A stretch of 64,000 nt of DNA from an uncultured Aquimarina sp. (GCA_947500505.1 CANMSL010000002.1:434001-498000), one strand, 5' to 3'. Shown: positions 35,998-45,275, counted from the first letter of the stretch. Made by a program: numbers and translations. Notes: generated by a model from the letters alone, not told the origin.

Positions 35998-37917
35998 CTA
36001 CATAAATGTTTTAAGCTGAAAACGTACTCCTAATAATTCTTGTATATCCTTTATGGGTTTAAAACATCTTTTAAGTTTCAGTTTATCTTTTTTACTTAGT
36101 GTATTCAGTTTGATAAACCTACCAGAATCTTTATGAATCAACCCTTGTCGTGTCCTGAATTTAAGCAATACTCTAAAGGCCTTGGCACAACTTTCAAAAA
36201 GCTCTTTATTATTAGGTTCTAATTCGGCAAGCGTTTCGTAACGAAGTAAAGTATTGTTAATTCCTTTTAAATTATGATACAATGCTAGAATTCTGGCACT
36301 ATCAATTAGTACCATCATTGCCCTTGTTTTAATATCAAAGGTATCTTTATGCTCACCATTTTGTTCGACTAAAAACTGTTTAAAAAAGCCAAGTGGTGAT
36401 GGTTTTTGTAAAGCATTCACCCCCAATAAAGCCAAAAACCTGTTGCTTTTATTTACTCCATCAAAAACCACATTGGATAACTGATTTACCATATCGGAAT
36501 CTCCATAGACAAGCTGAAAATCAAAAAAAATCGACGACAACAATGTACTTTCTTCTGTTGAAGAAGTCATCCATCCCTTGAATTGAGTCTCCCACTCTGA
36601 TAAAGACATGCACCATCTCGCATTACTAGCCATCATTTCTGCCGGACAATATTCAAAACCAATTGTGTGCAAACCCTTAGTAATTTGTCTGGCAAGCTCT
36701 AAAAAATAATTCTTAGTAAGCTCGTAGTCCTCTTTACGCACATCTTCAAAAACAATAGCATTGTCCTGATCAGTAATTAAAAGTTGCTCTCTTCTGCCCT
36801 GGCTTCCCAACACTAAAAAACTAAATTTTACAGGAGGAGGAGAAGGCATTTCTTTTAATGATATTTCTATAGTTCGCACCACCAGTGCATCATTAATTTC
36901 TGAAATAAGATTTAAGATATGCATTGTGGGTATATCTTGTTCTAAATATGTTTCAAGTAATTTTTGTACTTGTTTTCTGATATATCGAAGTCGTTGTATT
37001 TTCTTTACTCTTTTAATTTCCTTTATTAATACTGAAGGATTATTTCCAAAAGACACTAACAGGTCGTGATTAGAAAAAACACCAACAAGCTTAGAATTGC
37101 GAGTGCCATCCTTGGTAATACATAAATGGGAAATACTATTTTTTATTAATGCTATCTGTGCTTCTGCAATTGTTAGTTTTTTTGAATATGTTTTTACCGG
37201 GGTTGTCATTATTTCTGTAACCACAGATCCGGAGGAAAATAAACCGGTAGCAATTTTTGCCCTAAGATCACTATCAGTTATGATTCCTAAAGGATACTTA
37301 TTCTCATCTACCACGACTATAGAGTTGACCTTATGAGTATTCATTTGTAAAGCGACATCCTTTACTATTGAAGTTGGCTGGCAAAATAACGGTTTTTTTC
37401 GATAAGAAATTGTTCTTAATGTCGAAAGGTCTTTTGCCGTATCAATAGAAATAGTATTATCTATCCTATCTCCTTTTTCTGTTTCTGTGTAATAGTTTCT
37501 GGCGTGAGCTGCAAAAGTTTCGAGTAAAAACTTGTTTACTTCTCTGTTTTCATCAATCACAGGTTTAAAGATTGAAGATGGGATTGCATATACAATAGAT
37601 TCTTCATCCGCCTTGGCAGACATCCGATAGTCTTTTTTAATGATCATAATCCGAAGTCCAAAAAGATCTCCAGAATCACATATATCTACTAAGTCCTGAT
37701 CATTTTTAGTCGTACGATATAATCCGATTGCACCTTCTCTTACTATATAAAACTCATCGTGACAACTCTGATCTTGTTCAAAAACGTAAGTTCCTTTTTC
37801 TAAATACATTACTCTAATTTGACCAGAGATCATAAGTAGTTCATCCTTTTCGAGCATACTGAAAGGAGGAAACTCTTTTAAAAAATCCTGAATCCTTTCT
37901 GCAATAGTATTTTTCAT
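35998..37917 (-). CDS. cNMP-binding / CBS / DUF294 nucleotidyltransferase-like protein
   Basis: A 639-residue soluble protein. Domains in order: a cyclic-nucleotide-binding fold (about 15-140, LEKGTYVFEQDQ), two CBS domains (about 180-300, VNSIVVVDENKYPLGIITDS), a DUF294 GlnD-like nucleotidyltransferase domain (FLVLGSQGRREQLLITDQD, then NAIVFED) and the DUF294 C-terminal helical domain. The GSxGRxE and DxD residues of nucleotidyltransferases are present, so activity is possible. It probably senses a nucleotide. The exonuclease gene follows with no gap. Substrate is unknown. Confidence 0.9.
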   Translation of the reverse strand: MKNTIAERIQDFLKEFPPFSMLEKDELLMISGQIRVMYLEKGTYVFEQDQSCHDEFYIVREGAIGLYRTTKNDQDLVDICDSGDLFGLRIMIIKKDYRMSAKADEESIVYAIPSSIFKPVIDENREVNKFLLETFAAHARNYYTETEKGDRIDNTISIDTAKDLSTLRTISYRKKPLFCQPTSIVKDVALQMNTHKVNSIVVVDENKYPLGIITDSDLRAKIATGLFSSGSVVTEIMTTPVKTYSKKLTIAEAQIALIKNSISHLCITKDGTRNSKLVGVFSNHDLLVSFGNNPSVLIKEIKRVKKIQRLRYIRKQVQKLLETYLEQDIPTMHILNLISEINDALVVRTIEISLKEMPSPPPVKFSFLVLGSQGRREQLLITDQDNAIVFEDVRKEDYELTKNYFLELARQITKGLHTIGFEYCPAEMMASNARWCMSLSEWETQFKGWMTSSTEESTLLSSIFFDFQLVYGDSDMVNQLSNVVFDGVNKSNRFLALLGVNALQKPSPLGFFKQFLVEQNGEHKDTFDIKTRAMMVLIDSARILALYHNLKGINNTLLRYETLAELEPNNKELFESCAKAFRVLLKFRTRQGLIHKDSGRFIKLNTLSKKDKLKLKRCFKPIKDIQELLGVRFQLKTFM

Positions 37918-37932
37918 AATTGTAAACTAAGG

Positions 37933-38382
37933 TCAATTTTGATTTCGCTTTTCTATAAAAAAGCGTTTCAATAATGTGCTACATTCTTCTTCTAAAATCC
38001 CTCCGATCATTTTAGTTTTAGGATGTAGTGTGGTTCCCATATTGATACATCCACGTTGCTCATCTCTGGCACCATATACAATTTTTCCAATTTGACTCCA
38101 GAACAAGGCTCCGGCACACATCTGGCAAGGTTCTATTGTTACGTAGAGTGTACATTCTTTGAGATATTTACCTCCTAAAAAATTAGCTGCCGCGGTAATG
38201 GCCTGCATTTCGGCATGAGCTGTAACGTCATTTAATAGTTCGGTTAGATTATGAGCTCTGGCAATAACTCTATCAGCGACTACCACAACCGCTCCAATAG
38301 GTATTTCTCCTTTATCGTATGCTGCTTCAGCTTCCTGAAGTGCTTTTCTCATAAAATGTGAATCATCATATGGATCGAACAT
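37933..38382 (-). CDS. tadA: tRNA-specific adenosine deaminase-like nucleoside deaminase
   Basis: A 149-residue zinc deaminase. His56 and Glu58 lie in TAHAEMQ, and Cys86 and Cys89 in EPCQMC; these bind zinc and act in catalysis. The length and GARDEQRGCINMG segment fit TadA, which converts adenosine 34 to inosine in tRNA-Arg. I start it at ATG 38382 (MFDPYDDSHFMRKALQEA), because an earlier in-frame ATG adds 15 hydrophobic residues that do not belong to the family. It is followed by the DUF294 gene. Confidence 0.87.
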   Translation of the reverse strand: MFDPYDDSHFMRKALQEAEAAYDKGEIPIGAVVVVADRVIARAHNLTELLNDVTAHAEMQAITAAANFLGGKYLKECTLYVTIEPCQMCAGALFWSQIGKIVYGARDEQRGCINMGTTLHPKTKMIGGILEEECSTLLKRFFIEKRNQN

Positions 38383-38465
38383 AATGTATAGCTTAAAAGT
38401 CTCTAACAAACTTAAGGAAAATGGCAAGAAACTTGATAAGTGAATAACACTAACTTCTTTGATTT

Positions 38466-39431
38466 ATGAAAAATTTCTACAAAGTAACGATTCCAGAACC
38501 TTGCAATGAAGATTGGAATATGATGACTGTTAACGAAAAAGGACGATTCTGTAATTCTTGTGAAAAAACAGTGGTTGATTTCACTAAGCTTTCCACCATG
38601 CAAATTCAGCATTTTTTAAAAGAAAATCAAAACAAAAAAGTTTGCGGCCACTTTAAAAAAACACAGTTAGATACCATACATCTATTAATTCCTATAGAAG
38701 TGATACAGAAATCATATTCTTTTAGAAAAACTTTCTTATTAGCGCTCTTGTTAGCAATGGGAACAACAATAATAAGTTGTACAAATACAGATGGAAAACA
38801 ACAAAAAATAGAAACTGTAAAAATTGTAGAAGTTCCAGAATCAATAAACAACCCAACCATTACAGTTGATAGTATCCCTAAAAAATGTAGTAAAACATCA
38901 ACAAAAATAAATCAACAAAAAACCGATCATGAAGTGGAGATCGTAAAAACTTTAGGAGAAATAGCACCAACTATTAAAGAAGAAACTCCAATAGAGGATA
39001 TAGATGATATAGAAAGTGGTATAGAAATCTTTGAACTAACCGGATTTATTATCCAAGAAAGAGTAACGGATTTTAATCAACCTGTTCCAGCTCATCTTCT
39101 TGATACTTTTCCTGCATTTCCAAAGACACTTAAAAAGTACAGAACCAAAGATACTTTCTCCAACAAACTTAGAAAATATGTCCACAATGAATTTGACTCT
39201 GATATTGGCAAAAATGAATTTTTAACCGGAACTCAAAAGATATACACACAATTTGAAATAAATACAGAAGGGAAAGTCCAAAATATAGAAGTAAGAGCTC
39301 CACACTCTTTATTAGAAAAAGAAGCAACCAGAGTAATTAAAAAATTACCTGTTCTGATTCCGGGAAAATATCAGAAACAATCGGTCAGAACGGTATATCA
39401 ACTACCAATTATCTATAAAATAGAGGAATGA
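38466..39431 (+). CDS. TonB-like protein with an N-terminal cysteine module
   Basis: A 321-residue protein with an unusual layout. The first 60 residues form a cysteine-rich module: CNEDW, GRFCNSCEKTVVDF and KVCGHF, giving four cysteines and a histidine that could bind zinc. A single membrane helix follows (about 83-100, TFLLALLLAMGTTIISC), then an acidic, proline-bearing linker and a TonB C-terminal-like domain (FEINTEGKVQNIEVRAPHS, ending YQLPIIYKI). The layout suggests a cytoplasmic sensor or binding module joined to a periplasmic TonB domain. It is divergent from tadA, and dxs follows on the same strand. Confidence 0.75.
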   Translation: MKNFYKVTIPEPCNEDWNMMTVNEKGRFCNSCEKTVVDFTKLSTMQIQHFLKENQNKKVCGHFKKTQLDTIHLLIPIEVIQKSYSFRKTFLLALLLAMGTTIISCTNTDGKQQKIETVKIVEVPESINNPTITVDSIPKKCSKTSTKINQQKTDHEVEIVKTLGEIAPTIKEETPIEDIDDIESGIEIFELTGFIIQERVTDFNQPVPAHLLDTFPAFPKTLKKYRTKDTFSNKLRKYVHNEFDSDIGKNEFLTGTQKIYTQFEINTEGKVQNIEVRAPHSLLEKEATRVIKKLPVLIPGKYQKQSVRTVYQLPIIYKIEE

Positions 39432-39444
39432 TTTTATAAAGTTG

Positions 39445-39452
39445 TAGTTTTG
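39445..39452 (+). promoter_or_regulatory. Minus-7 promoter box of dxs
   Basis: TAGTTTTG is a perfect TAnnTTTG ending 18 bases before the dxs start codon, so dxs probably has its own promoter. Confidence 0.55.
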
Positions 39453-39470
39453 TGTTTCAAATAATTCTGA

Positions 39471-41240
39471 ATGCCTGACACATTACTTTCACATATTAAT
39501 TACCCCGAAGACCTTCGTAAACTTTCTGTGGATCAACTACCCGATTTAGCCAAAGAGTTACGAGACTTTGTGATTAACATTGTAGCAACCAAAGAAGGTC
39601 ATCTGGGAGCTAGTTTGGGCGTTATAGAACTCACTATCGCCTTACATTATGTTTTTGACACTCCGAATGATTTATTAGTTTGGGACGTAGGGCATCAAGC
39701 GTATCCTCATAAACTTCTTACTGGTAGAAAACATCTATTCCATACCAATCGACAATTAGGTGGTATTAGTGGTTTTCCTAAACGAGACGAAAGTCCATAT
39801 GATACTTTTGGTGTTGGGCACTCGTCAACTTCTATTTCTGCAACCTTGGGAATGGCAATTGCGTCAAAATTGAAAGGTGATACAAAAAAACAACATATTG
39901 CTGTTATTGGAGATGCTTCTATCGCAAGCGGAATGGCTTTTGAAGGATTGAATCACGCAGGGGTTGCTGATGTAAATATGCTGATCATTCTCAATGACAA
40001 TGCCATCGGAATTGATCCAAGTGTCGGTGCTTTGAAAGAATATTTAACCAAAGCCAAAGTCGGTTATAAACCAAAAACTGATAACATTATTGAAGCATTG
40101 AACTTCACATATTTTGGGCCTATTAACGGACATGATTTACCAACACTGATAAAAACTCTGGAAAAATTAAAGACAATAGAAGGACCTAAACTTTTGCACA
40201 TCATAACTACCAAAGGTAAGGGGCTAAAACAAGCGGAAGAAAATCAGGTAGTGTATCATGCACCTGGAAAATTTGACGCTGCCACCGGAGATTTGCTTCC
40301 TAAAAAAGACACACAACAACCTCCCAAATTTCAGGATGTTTTTGGGCATACGATTTTAGAATTAGCCAGAAAGAACGAAAAAATTATTGGTATCACTCCT
40401 GCTATGCCAACTGGTAGTTCTTTAAAATACATGATGGAAGAAATGCCTGATCGAGCATTTGATGTAGGTATTGCAGAACAACACGCTGTTACACTAGCAG
40501 CAGGGATGGCAACACAAGGATTAATCCCCTTTTGTACGATTTACTCTACATTTTTGCAACGTGCATATGATCAATTGATTCATGATGTTGCGTTGCAAAA
40601 CTTACCCGTTATTTTTTGTATCGATCGTGCAGGATTGGTTGGTGCAGACGGCGCAACCCATCATGGTGTTTTTGATATTGCATACCTGAATTGCATTCCG
40701 AATATGATAGTGGCTGCTCCGGCTAATGAAATTGAATTAAGAAACCTTCTTTATACTGCTTCTTTGGGATTAGAACATCCGATAGCGATTAGATATCCCA
40801 GAGGAAGAGGTGTTATTGTAGACTGGAAAACGACTCTAACAGAAATCCAAATTGGAAAAGGGAAATGTGTTGTGGAAGGAACGTCTGAAATTGCCGTACT
40901 TTCAACTGGAACGATAGCAAAAAATGTAATCAGTGCTTTAAAAACTATTAAGGAAAAAGTAAGTCATTATCATTTTTGTTTTATAAAACCATTGGATTCA
41001 GATTTATTGAAAGGAATTTTAGAAAAATACAAAACTATAATTACTGTAGAAGATGGCGTAATTATTGGTGGTTTTGGAACAACAATACTTAACTTTGCTA
41101 ATAAAAACAATCTTCATCCTAAAATTCATCTTCTTGGTATTCCCGATCAATTTGTTCATCATGGGACCACGGATGAATTGCATGATATCTGCGGAATTTC
41201 TTCTGAAGGGGTTCGCAATATTATTCTAAAAAATTTATAA
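39471..41240 (+). CDS. dxs: 1-deoxy-D-xylulose-5-phosphate synthase
   Basis: A 589-residue thiamine diphosphate enzyme that makes DXP from pyruvate and glyceraldehyde 3-phosphate. Motifs seen are GHLGASLGVIEL, DVGHQAYPHKLLTGR, GVGHSSTSISATLG, a ThDP-binding GDASIASGMAFEGLNHAG with a distal asparagine (ILNDNAIGI), and DRAGLVGADGATHHG. The usual GDG of the ThDP motif reads GDA. DXP starts the MEP isoprenoid route and also feeds pyridoxal and thiamine synthesis. The window has mevalonate genes too, so here DXP may serve the cofactors. Slightly shorter than the E. coli enzyme (about 620). Confidence 0.93.
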   Translation: MPDTLLSHINYPEDLRKLSVDQLPDLAKELRDFVINIVATKEGHLGASLGVIELTIALHYVFDTPNDLLVWDVGHQAYPHKLLTGRKHLFHTNRQLGGISGFPKRDESPYDTFGVGHSSTSISATLGMAIASKLKGDTKKQHIAVIGDASIASGMAFEGLNHAGVADVNMLIILNDNAIGIDPSVGALKEYLTKAKVGYKPKTDNIIEALNFTYFGPINGHDLPTLIKTLEKLKTIEGPKLLHIITTKGKGLKQAEENQVVYHAPGKFDAATGDLLPKKDTQQPPKFQDVFGHTILELARKNEKIIGITPAMPTGSSLKYMMEEMPDRAFDVGIAEQHAVTLAAGMATQGLIPFCTIYSTFLQRAYDQLIHDVALQNLPVIFCIDRAGLVGADGATHHGVFDIAYLNCIPNMIVAAPANEIELRNLLYTASLGLEHPIAIRYPRGRGVIVDWKTTLTEIQIGKGKCVVEGTSEIAVLSTGTIAKNVISALKTIKEKVSHYHFCFIKPLDSDLLKGILEKYKTIITVEDGVIIGGFGTTILNFANKNNLHPKIHLLGIPDQFVHHGTTDELHDICGISSEGVRNIILKNL

Positions 41241-41395
41241 TCAAAACCTTTTTTAACAAGCTTAAAAACAGGGGTTTAAACAACTTGTAGAGAAAGTTTA
41301 TTCTTACAGAAGATAGATTAAAACTCTGTTAATTTGATTTTTAACTTCAAAAATTGTTATTTCGCAGACAATTAACCCCTAATAATCAAAATATT

Positions 41396-41857
41396 ATGAA
41401 AAAACTTAGTTTATTTATTCTACTTATCGCAGCAACGTTTACTTCTTGTAGTAGTGACGATGATGCTACTACCGGGGGAAACTCTGAAGCTGACCTATTG
41501 GGAACATGGGAATTAATTGAGTTGCGCGAAAACGGAGTTGTAGAAGCCGTTGAATGTCCTAATAACGACACATTAGAGTTTTTCTCAAATAATGAAGCTA
41601 TTTTTACTATTTATCGTGAAGGTAGACTTAATGAGCTGGGAGAAGTTTTTAGAGTATGTGTTGAAACTCCGCAGCCAGATACTGTAATTTGGTCACGTAA
41701 CGAAAGTATTATCACTTTTGACTTTGGCGGTGGAGATACGGAAGAAGGAGAAATCACAGAACTCAGTACTTCACAACTTATTTTGAAGTATACCTATGAG
41801 GACGAAGGAACCACATTTGTAGATATAGAAGTATACCAAAGAGCCGAAGCTAACTAA
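41396..41857 (+). CDS. Lipocalin-like lipoprotein (intact copy)
   Basis: A 153-residue lipoprotein. The true start is ATG 41396: MKKLSLFILLIAATFTSCSS has a clean lipobox (FTSC) followed by an SSDDD surface-export-like signature. The mature part starts with LLGTWELIELRENG, the usual opening of small bacterial lipocalin-like domains, and consists of beta strands. It is a paralogue of the broken gene that follows. A terminator lies just after it. Ligand unknown. Confidence 0.8.
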   Translation: MKKLSLFILLIAATFTSCSSDDDATTGGNSEADLLGTWELIELRENGVVEAVECPNNDTLEFFSNNEAIFTIYREGRLNELGEVFRVCVETPQPDTVIWSRNESIITFDFGGGDTEEGEITELSTSQLILKYTYEDEGTTFVDIEVYQRAEAN

Positions 41858-41881
41858 TTTCTGAGTATATACAATCTTATA

Positions 41882-41910
41882 AACTACCTGAAAAATTCAG
41901 GTAGTTTTCT
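41882..41910 (+). terminator. Rho-independent terminator after the lipocalin-like gene
   Basis: AACTACCTGAA and TTCAGGTAGTT pair around AAA, followed by T-rich sequence. Confidence 0.85.
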
Positions 41911-42015
41911 ATAAATCTAAGCTTCATATTTTCTGAAATTTCTATAAAATCGTTTTGTGTATCCCCCAAAAACTCTTACTTCGCGAGCTATTATCCTCCA
42001 AAATTTTGAAAGCTC

Positions 42016-42458
42016 ATGAAAAAACTTACTCTATTTATTTTGCTTGCTACAGCAACATTTACTTCTTGTAGTAGTGATGACGATACTATTTCTGAAAGTA
42101 TTCTTATTGGAAAATGGCAGTTGGTTGATCGATTTATAGACGATAAAGCTATTGAGATTGATCTATGTGAATTAGAAACAACTGTAGAATTTTGGGAAGA
42201 TCGCCAATTGTAATTTTTCAATTATTCAATGTTGATTCGGTAAACAAGGAATGCATTCGTATTGAACTTGCAGAATCCACTTGGTCATTAAATGGTTCTA
42301 CATTGAACATAATCTTTCCTAATCAACCCGATCCATTCAATGCTACTTTTTTAGAATTAAATAGTACTACTTTTAAAATGCAATACGTTGGTAAACAAAC
42401 AGATAATTCAGGAAATGAAATTGAAACTACCAATATTGAAACCTTCAAAAAGATATAA
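42016..42458 (+). pseudogene. Lipocalin-like lipoprotein, second copy, frameshifted
   Basis: The first 65 codons give MKKLTLFILLATATFTSCSS and the lipocalin opening LIGKWQLVDRFIDDKAI, then a stop at 42211-42213. One extra T near 42206 would restore a frame running to 42458 (RIELAESTWSLNGSTLNIIF), for a total of 147 residues like the intact copy at 41396. The shift is next to TTG and TTTTT runs. Either the gene is broken, a phase-variable switch exists, or the base is a sequencing error. The leader before both copies is alike, as expected from a tandem duplication. Confidence 0.8.
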
Positions 42459-42463
42459 TCGAG

Positions 42464-43810
42464 TTATATCTGCAATCCTTTGATTTTCTGAAACTTCAAT
42501 AATGCATTCCCATCCGTAAGACTTGCAACATAATTACTAATACTGATTAATCTAGTATACAGATCGTCGTTTTTATAGTCGAAATTGTTTCCTTCAGCTT
42601 TCAGAATTAATTTATCATAATTCGAAGGTTGTCCATTATTATAGTGATCTGTAGCCGTACAATATCTATCTAACAACGTAGCGAGAATCTCATATCCCGC
42701 AATCTCCTTTTCTACTACCTCAGAGCTTTGGTATATCTTGTCAACACTAATTTTAATAATATCATCAATTTGAGCCTGATACTTACTTTTATCAATCAGT
42801 GCTGTATCAAAATTTCCTGATAAAATTTCTTCTTCATACCGAACAAAAGTACGTGCAGCTTCTTGAATCAAAGTATTAATGGCTAATGCTCTTAAATAAC
42901 TTAGACGATCCGCAGTAGTGGTCAGACTGTTGTATTTTGAAGTATTAATCGTATCCCTTACCAACTTAATAAGATATTCTAAAGCGTATTCTTCTTGAAT
43001 CAATCCTAAGTTGATACCGTCTTCAAAGTCTATGATCGTATAACAAATATCATCTGCTGCTTCCACCAAAAAAGTTAGTGGATGACGACAATACGTGATT
43101 TCATTTCCTATTTTTATAGATAGCAAACCTACTTCCTCTGCTACCTCGTTAAAAAAAGCACTTTCATTCTGAAAATACCCAAATTTCTTATGTGCAATAT
43201 GAGGTGTTGGTTTTTTGGGCAAAGATTCCTTTGGATACTTCATAAAAGCACCGAGCGTAGCATAAGATAATCGTAATCCTCCTTCTATTCCTTGTCTGGA
43301 CTCGGTTAAGATCTTAAATCCATTGGCATTTCCTTCAAAATCTATCAGATCCTGGTATTGCTTCAGAGTTAAAGACTCTTTATACTTTTTCCCGTTTCCG
43401 GTTGCAAAATATTCTCCTATCGCTTTTTCGCCAGAATGTCCAAATGGCGGATTACCGATATCATGTGATAACGCAGCAGCAGCCACGATGGCTCCAAAGT
43501 CATTAAACTGATATCCATGAGTAGTAGAAAGGTGCGGATGTTTTTCCAGAATCTTTTTTCCCACTACTCTTCCCAGAGAACGTCCTACTACAGAAACCTC
43601 TAAACTATGGGTTAATCGGGTGTGTACAAAACTGGTTTTGGATAAAGGGATTACCTGTGTTTTATCCTGTAAACTTCTAAATGCCGAAGAAAATATGATT
43701 CTGTCATAATCTACTTCAAAACCTAATCGGGTTTCATCTTGTTCTTTACGTAATCTTTTATTCGTATCTCCCTGTCTTTTTAAGGACAGGAGCTGTTCCC
43801 AGTTCATCAT
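42464..43810 (-). CDS. dgt: dGTPase (deoxyguanosinetriphosphate triphosphohydrolase)
   Basis: A 448-residue HD-domain phosphohydrolase that splits dGTP to deoxyguanosine and triphosphate. The HD residues are in FVHTRLTHSLEV and ALSHDIGNPPFGHSGEKAI, and the N-terminal RSLQDKTQV is typical of Dgt proteins. The start is one of two adjacent ATG codons; MNWEQLLSLKRQG is the family-like start. It has a promoter box at 43827-43834. Nearby on the same strand are the ribonucleotide reductase genes, also in deoxynucleotide balance. Dgt enzymes can also limit phage growth, which cannot be judged here. Confidence 0.93.
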   Translation of the reverse strand: MMNWEQLLSLKRQGDTNKRLRKEQDETRLGFEVDYDRIIFSSAFRSLQDKTQVIPLSKTSFVHTRLTHSLEVSVVGRSLGRVVGKKILEKHPHLSTTHGYQFNDFGAIVAAAALSHDIGNPPFGHSGEKAIGEYFATGNGKKYKESLTLKQYQDLIDFEGNANGFKILTESRQGIEGGLRLSYATLGAFMKYPKESLPKKPTPHIAHKKFGYFQNESAFFNEVAEEVGLLSIKIGNEITYCRHPLTFLVEAADDICYTIIDFEDGINLGLIQEEYALEYLIKLVRDTINTSKYNSLTTTADRLSYLRALAINTLIQEAARTFVRYEEEILSGNFDTALIDKSKYQAQIDDIIKISVDKIYQSSEVVEKEIAGYEILATLLDRYCTATDHYNNGQPSNYDKLILKAEGNNFDYKNDDLYTRLISISNYVASLTDGNALLKFQKIKGLQI

Positions 43811-43826
43811 ATTAATTTAGAAAGTT

Positions 43827-43834
43827 CAAAAGTA
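43827..43834 (-). promoter_or_regulatory. Minus-7 promoter box of dgt
   Basis: The minus strand reads TACTTTTG, a perfect TAnnTTTG, 17-24 bases before the dgt start codon. Confidence 0.6.
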
Positions 43835-43882
43835 ACAATGTAACGACTATAAGAAAAATAAATCTAATATTTAGATAATTGT

Positions 43883-45049
43883 TTATTCATTCAACGGAAT
43901 GTAGCCTTCTCTTTCTAAAGCATATATCATTCCTCTTATTAAAAAATTATTTACAAAACTTAAATGATACTTATTCCCGTTTTCTGATTCCGATTCCAAC
44001 ATTTTTTTATCTCTTAAACCTTTTATTTTTCTAGAGATTGTAGTTGAATGAGCTCCTTTAAACAAAGGTTTCAAATCATTAGCTTGAATAATTTTCTTTT
44101 GAGCAGCTGTTCTTAAAATTATATTCTCTTCATTATCAATATATTTCATTTTTAGTGAATAGCTTAATGATGGTAATAACAAATTATTTAATACGTATTT
44201 ATCATTCGCTAATCTTTCTATTTTCTGTATCTCATTTTTCAAGCCCCTCAAAACATATATAGACCAATTTTCTAAATCTAAATCATCTCCTGAATCAGCT
44301 TTCGATAACAAAACGTTATATTTCTCCCGGTCAATACAAAAAACTGCTGTTGGGTTTAAAATTTGACCCACGTTTACTTTAAAACCAGTTTTAACCAACA
44401 TCGCATATGTAAACAAACGACCAGTTCTCCCATTTCCATTCTCAAATGGATGTATCCACATAAACCGATGATGAGCAATAGCGATCCTTAATAAATCATA
44501 TTGAGCAGGTAAATCTTTATGAATAAATTCATATAACTCATCCATTAAACCAGGAATCAAATATGGTGGCGGCGGCAAATGCTTTGCTCCTTTTATTTCT
44601 ACTTGAAGTTTTCTATAGTCTCCTGGAGTATGATCCCCTTCTCCATCTGGAGGAGGAGTAAGTTTTTTGACAATAGTTCTATGCAATTCGCTAACAAAAC
44701 TTCTATTTATAGGATATTCAGCAACAAGTTCGTCAATCCATTGCATTGCTTGCTCAATATTTCTAATCTCTTCAACCTGTTCATTTACAAAGGGTCTATC
44801 CTCTAATTGAGTTTCTATAAATTGAGATATTGTGGTATTATTCCCTTCAATTCTAGCAGACCCTATACTCTCAAGAGTATGAAATAGTTTTTTTAATTGA
44901 AAAAATATATAAGGATGAGTTGTACCTTCTAATTGTAATCGCCTTAAATGCTCAAGATCTAAAACTAAAGATGTGAGATCGCTGCCAAAACCAGGCTCGG
45001 GTAATTTAAGATCAAAATGTTTAAATTCTTTAGTGCTCAATGCTTTCAA
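43883..45049 (-). CDS. Fic-family protein (AMPylase-type) with N-terminal inhibitory motif and C-terminal HTH
   Basis: A 388-residue Fic protein. The active-site motif HPFENGNGRTGR lies at about 200-211, and the N-terminal inhibitory motif SxxxE(G/N) is SARIEG (Ser64 to Gly69), so it is a class II Fic protein kept inactive by its own helix. A winged-helix-like segment near the C-terminus (HSTTISRKIKGLRDKKML) suggests DNA binding. Such proteins usually transfer AMP to a target protein. It has its own promoter with an inverted repeat. Not an obvious toxin-antitoxin pair: no small partner gene is next to it. Confidence 0.9.
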   Translation of the reverse strand: MKALSTKEFKHFDLKLPEPGFGSDLTSLVLDLEHLRRLQLEGTTHPYIFFQLKKLFHTLESIGSARIEGNNTTISQFIETQLEDRPFVNEQVEEIRNIEQAMQWIDELVAEYPINRSFVSELHRTIVKKLTPPPDGEGDHTPGDYRKLQVEIKGAKHLPPPPYLIPGLMDELYEFIHKDLPAQYDLLRIAIAHHRFMWIHPFENGNGRTGRLFTYAMLVKTGFKVNVGQILNPTAVFCIDREKYNVLLSKADSGDDLDLENWSIYVLRGLKNEIQKIERLANDKYVLNNLLLPSLSYSLKMKYIDNEENIILRTAAQKKIIQANDLKPLFKGAHSTTISRKIKGLRDKKMLESESENGNKYHLSFVNNFLIRGMIYALEREGYIPLNE

Positions 45050-45062
45050 TATTTAGCGAGAA

Positions 45063-45095
45063 CAAATATAAACATTTAGCATAGTTATTAACAAA
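45063..45095 (-). promoter_or_regulatory. Promoter of the fic gene
   Basis: On the minus strand TTTG (plus 45092-45095) is followed after 21 bases by TATATTTG (plus 45063-45070), a good minus-33 / minus-7 pair. The start codon is 14 bases further on. Confidence 0.6.
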
Positions 45096-45108
45096 GATGT
45101 TGATAACT
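45083..45108. promoter_or_regulatory. Inverted repeat over the fic minus-33 region
   Basis: AGTTATTAACA (45083-45093) and TGTTGATAACT (45098-45108) pair with one mismatch around AAGA. It overlaps the minus-33 element, so it is a candidate operator, perhaps for the HTH domain of the Fic protein itself. Confidence 0.4.
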
Positions 45109-45217
45109 AAAGCATTTAACCACTTTTAATAAATTAAATACTTACTTTTTATACAACTGAACATTTAGCGTCTTTTAAAATTAAACTTTACTTTATCAAT
45201 CTAAAATTAGTGAAAAC

Positions 45218-45255
45218 AAAAAAAGGGAAGCTTCTATATAGAAAACTTCCCTTTT
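45218..45255 (-). terminator. Rho-independent terminator of nrdA
   Basis: AAAAGGGAAG (45221-45230) and CTTCCCTTTT (45246-45255) pair. On the minus strand the hairpin is followed by a T run, 20 bases after the nrdA stop. Confidence 0.85.
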
Positions 45256-45275
45256 GCCCTATATAAATGGTCTAT

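Noticed and set aside
43883..45049. Fic as part of a toxin-antitoxin pair
   Set aside because: The inhibitory motif is built into the same protein and no small antitoxin gene is adjacent.
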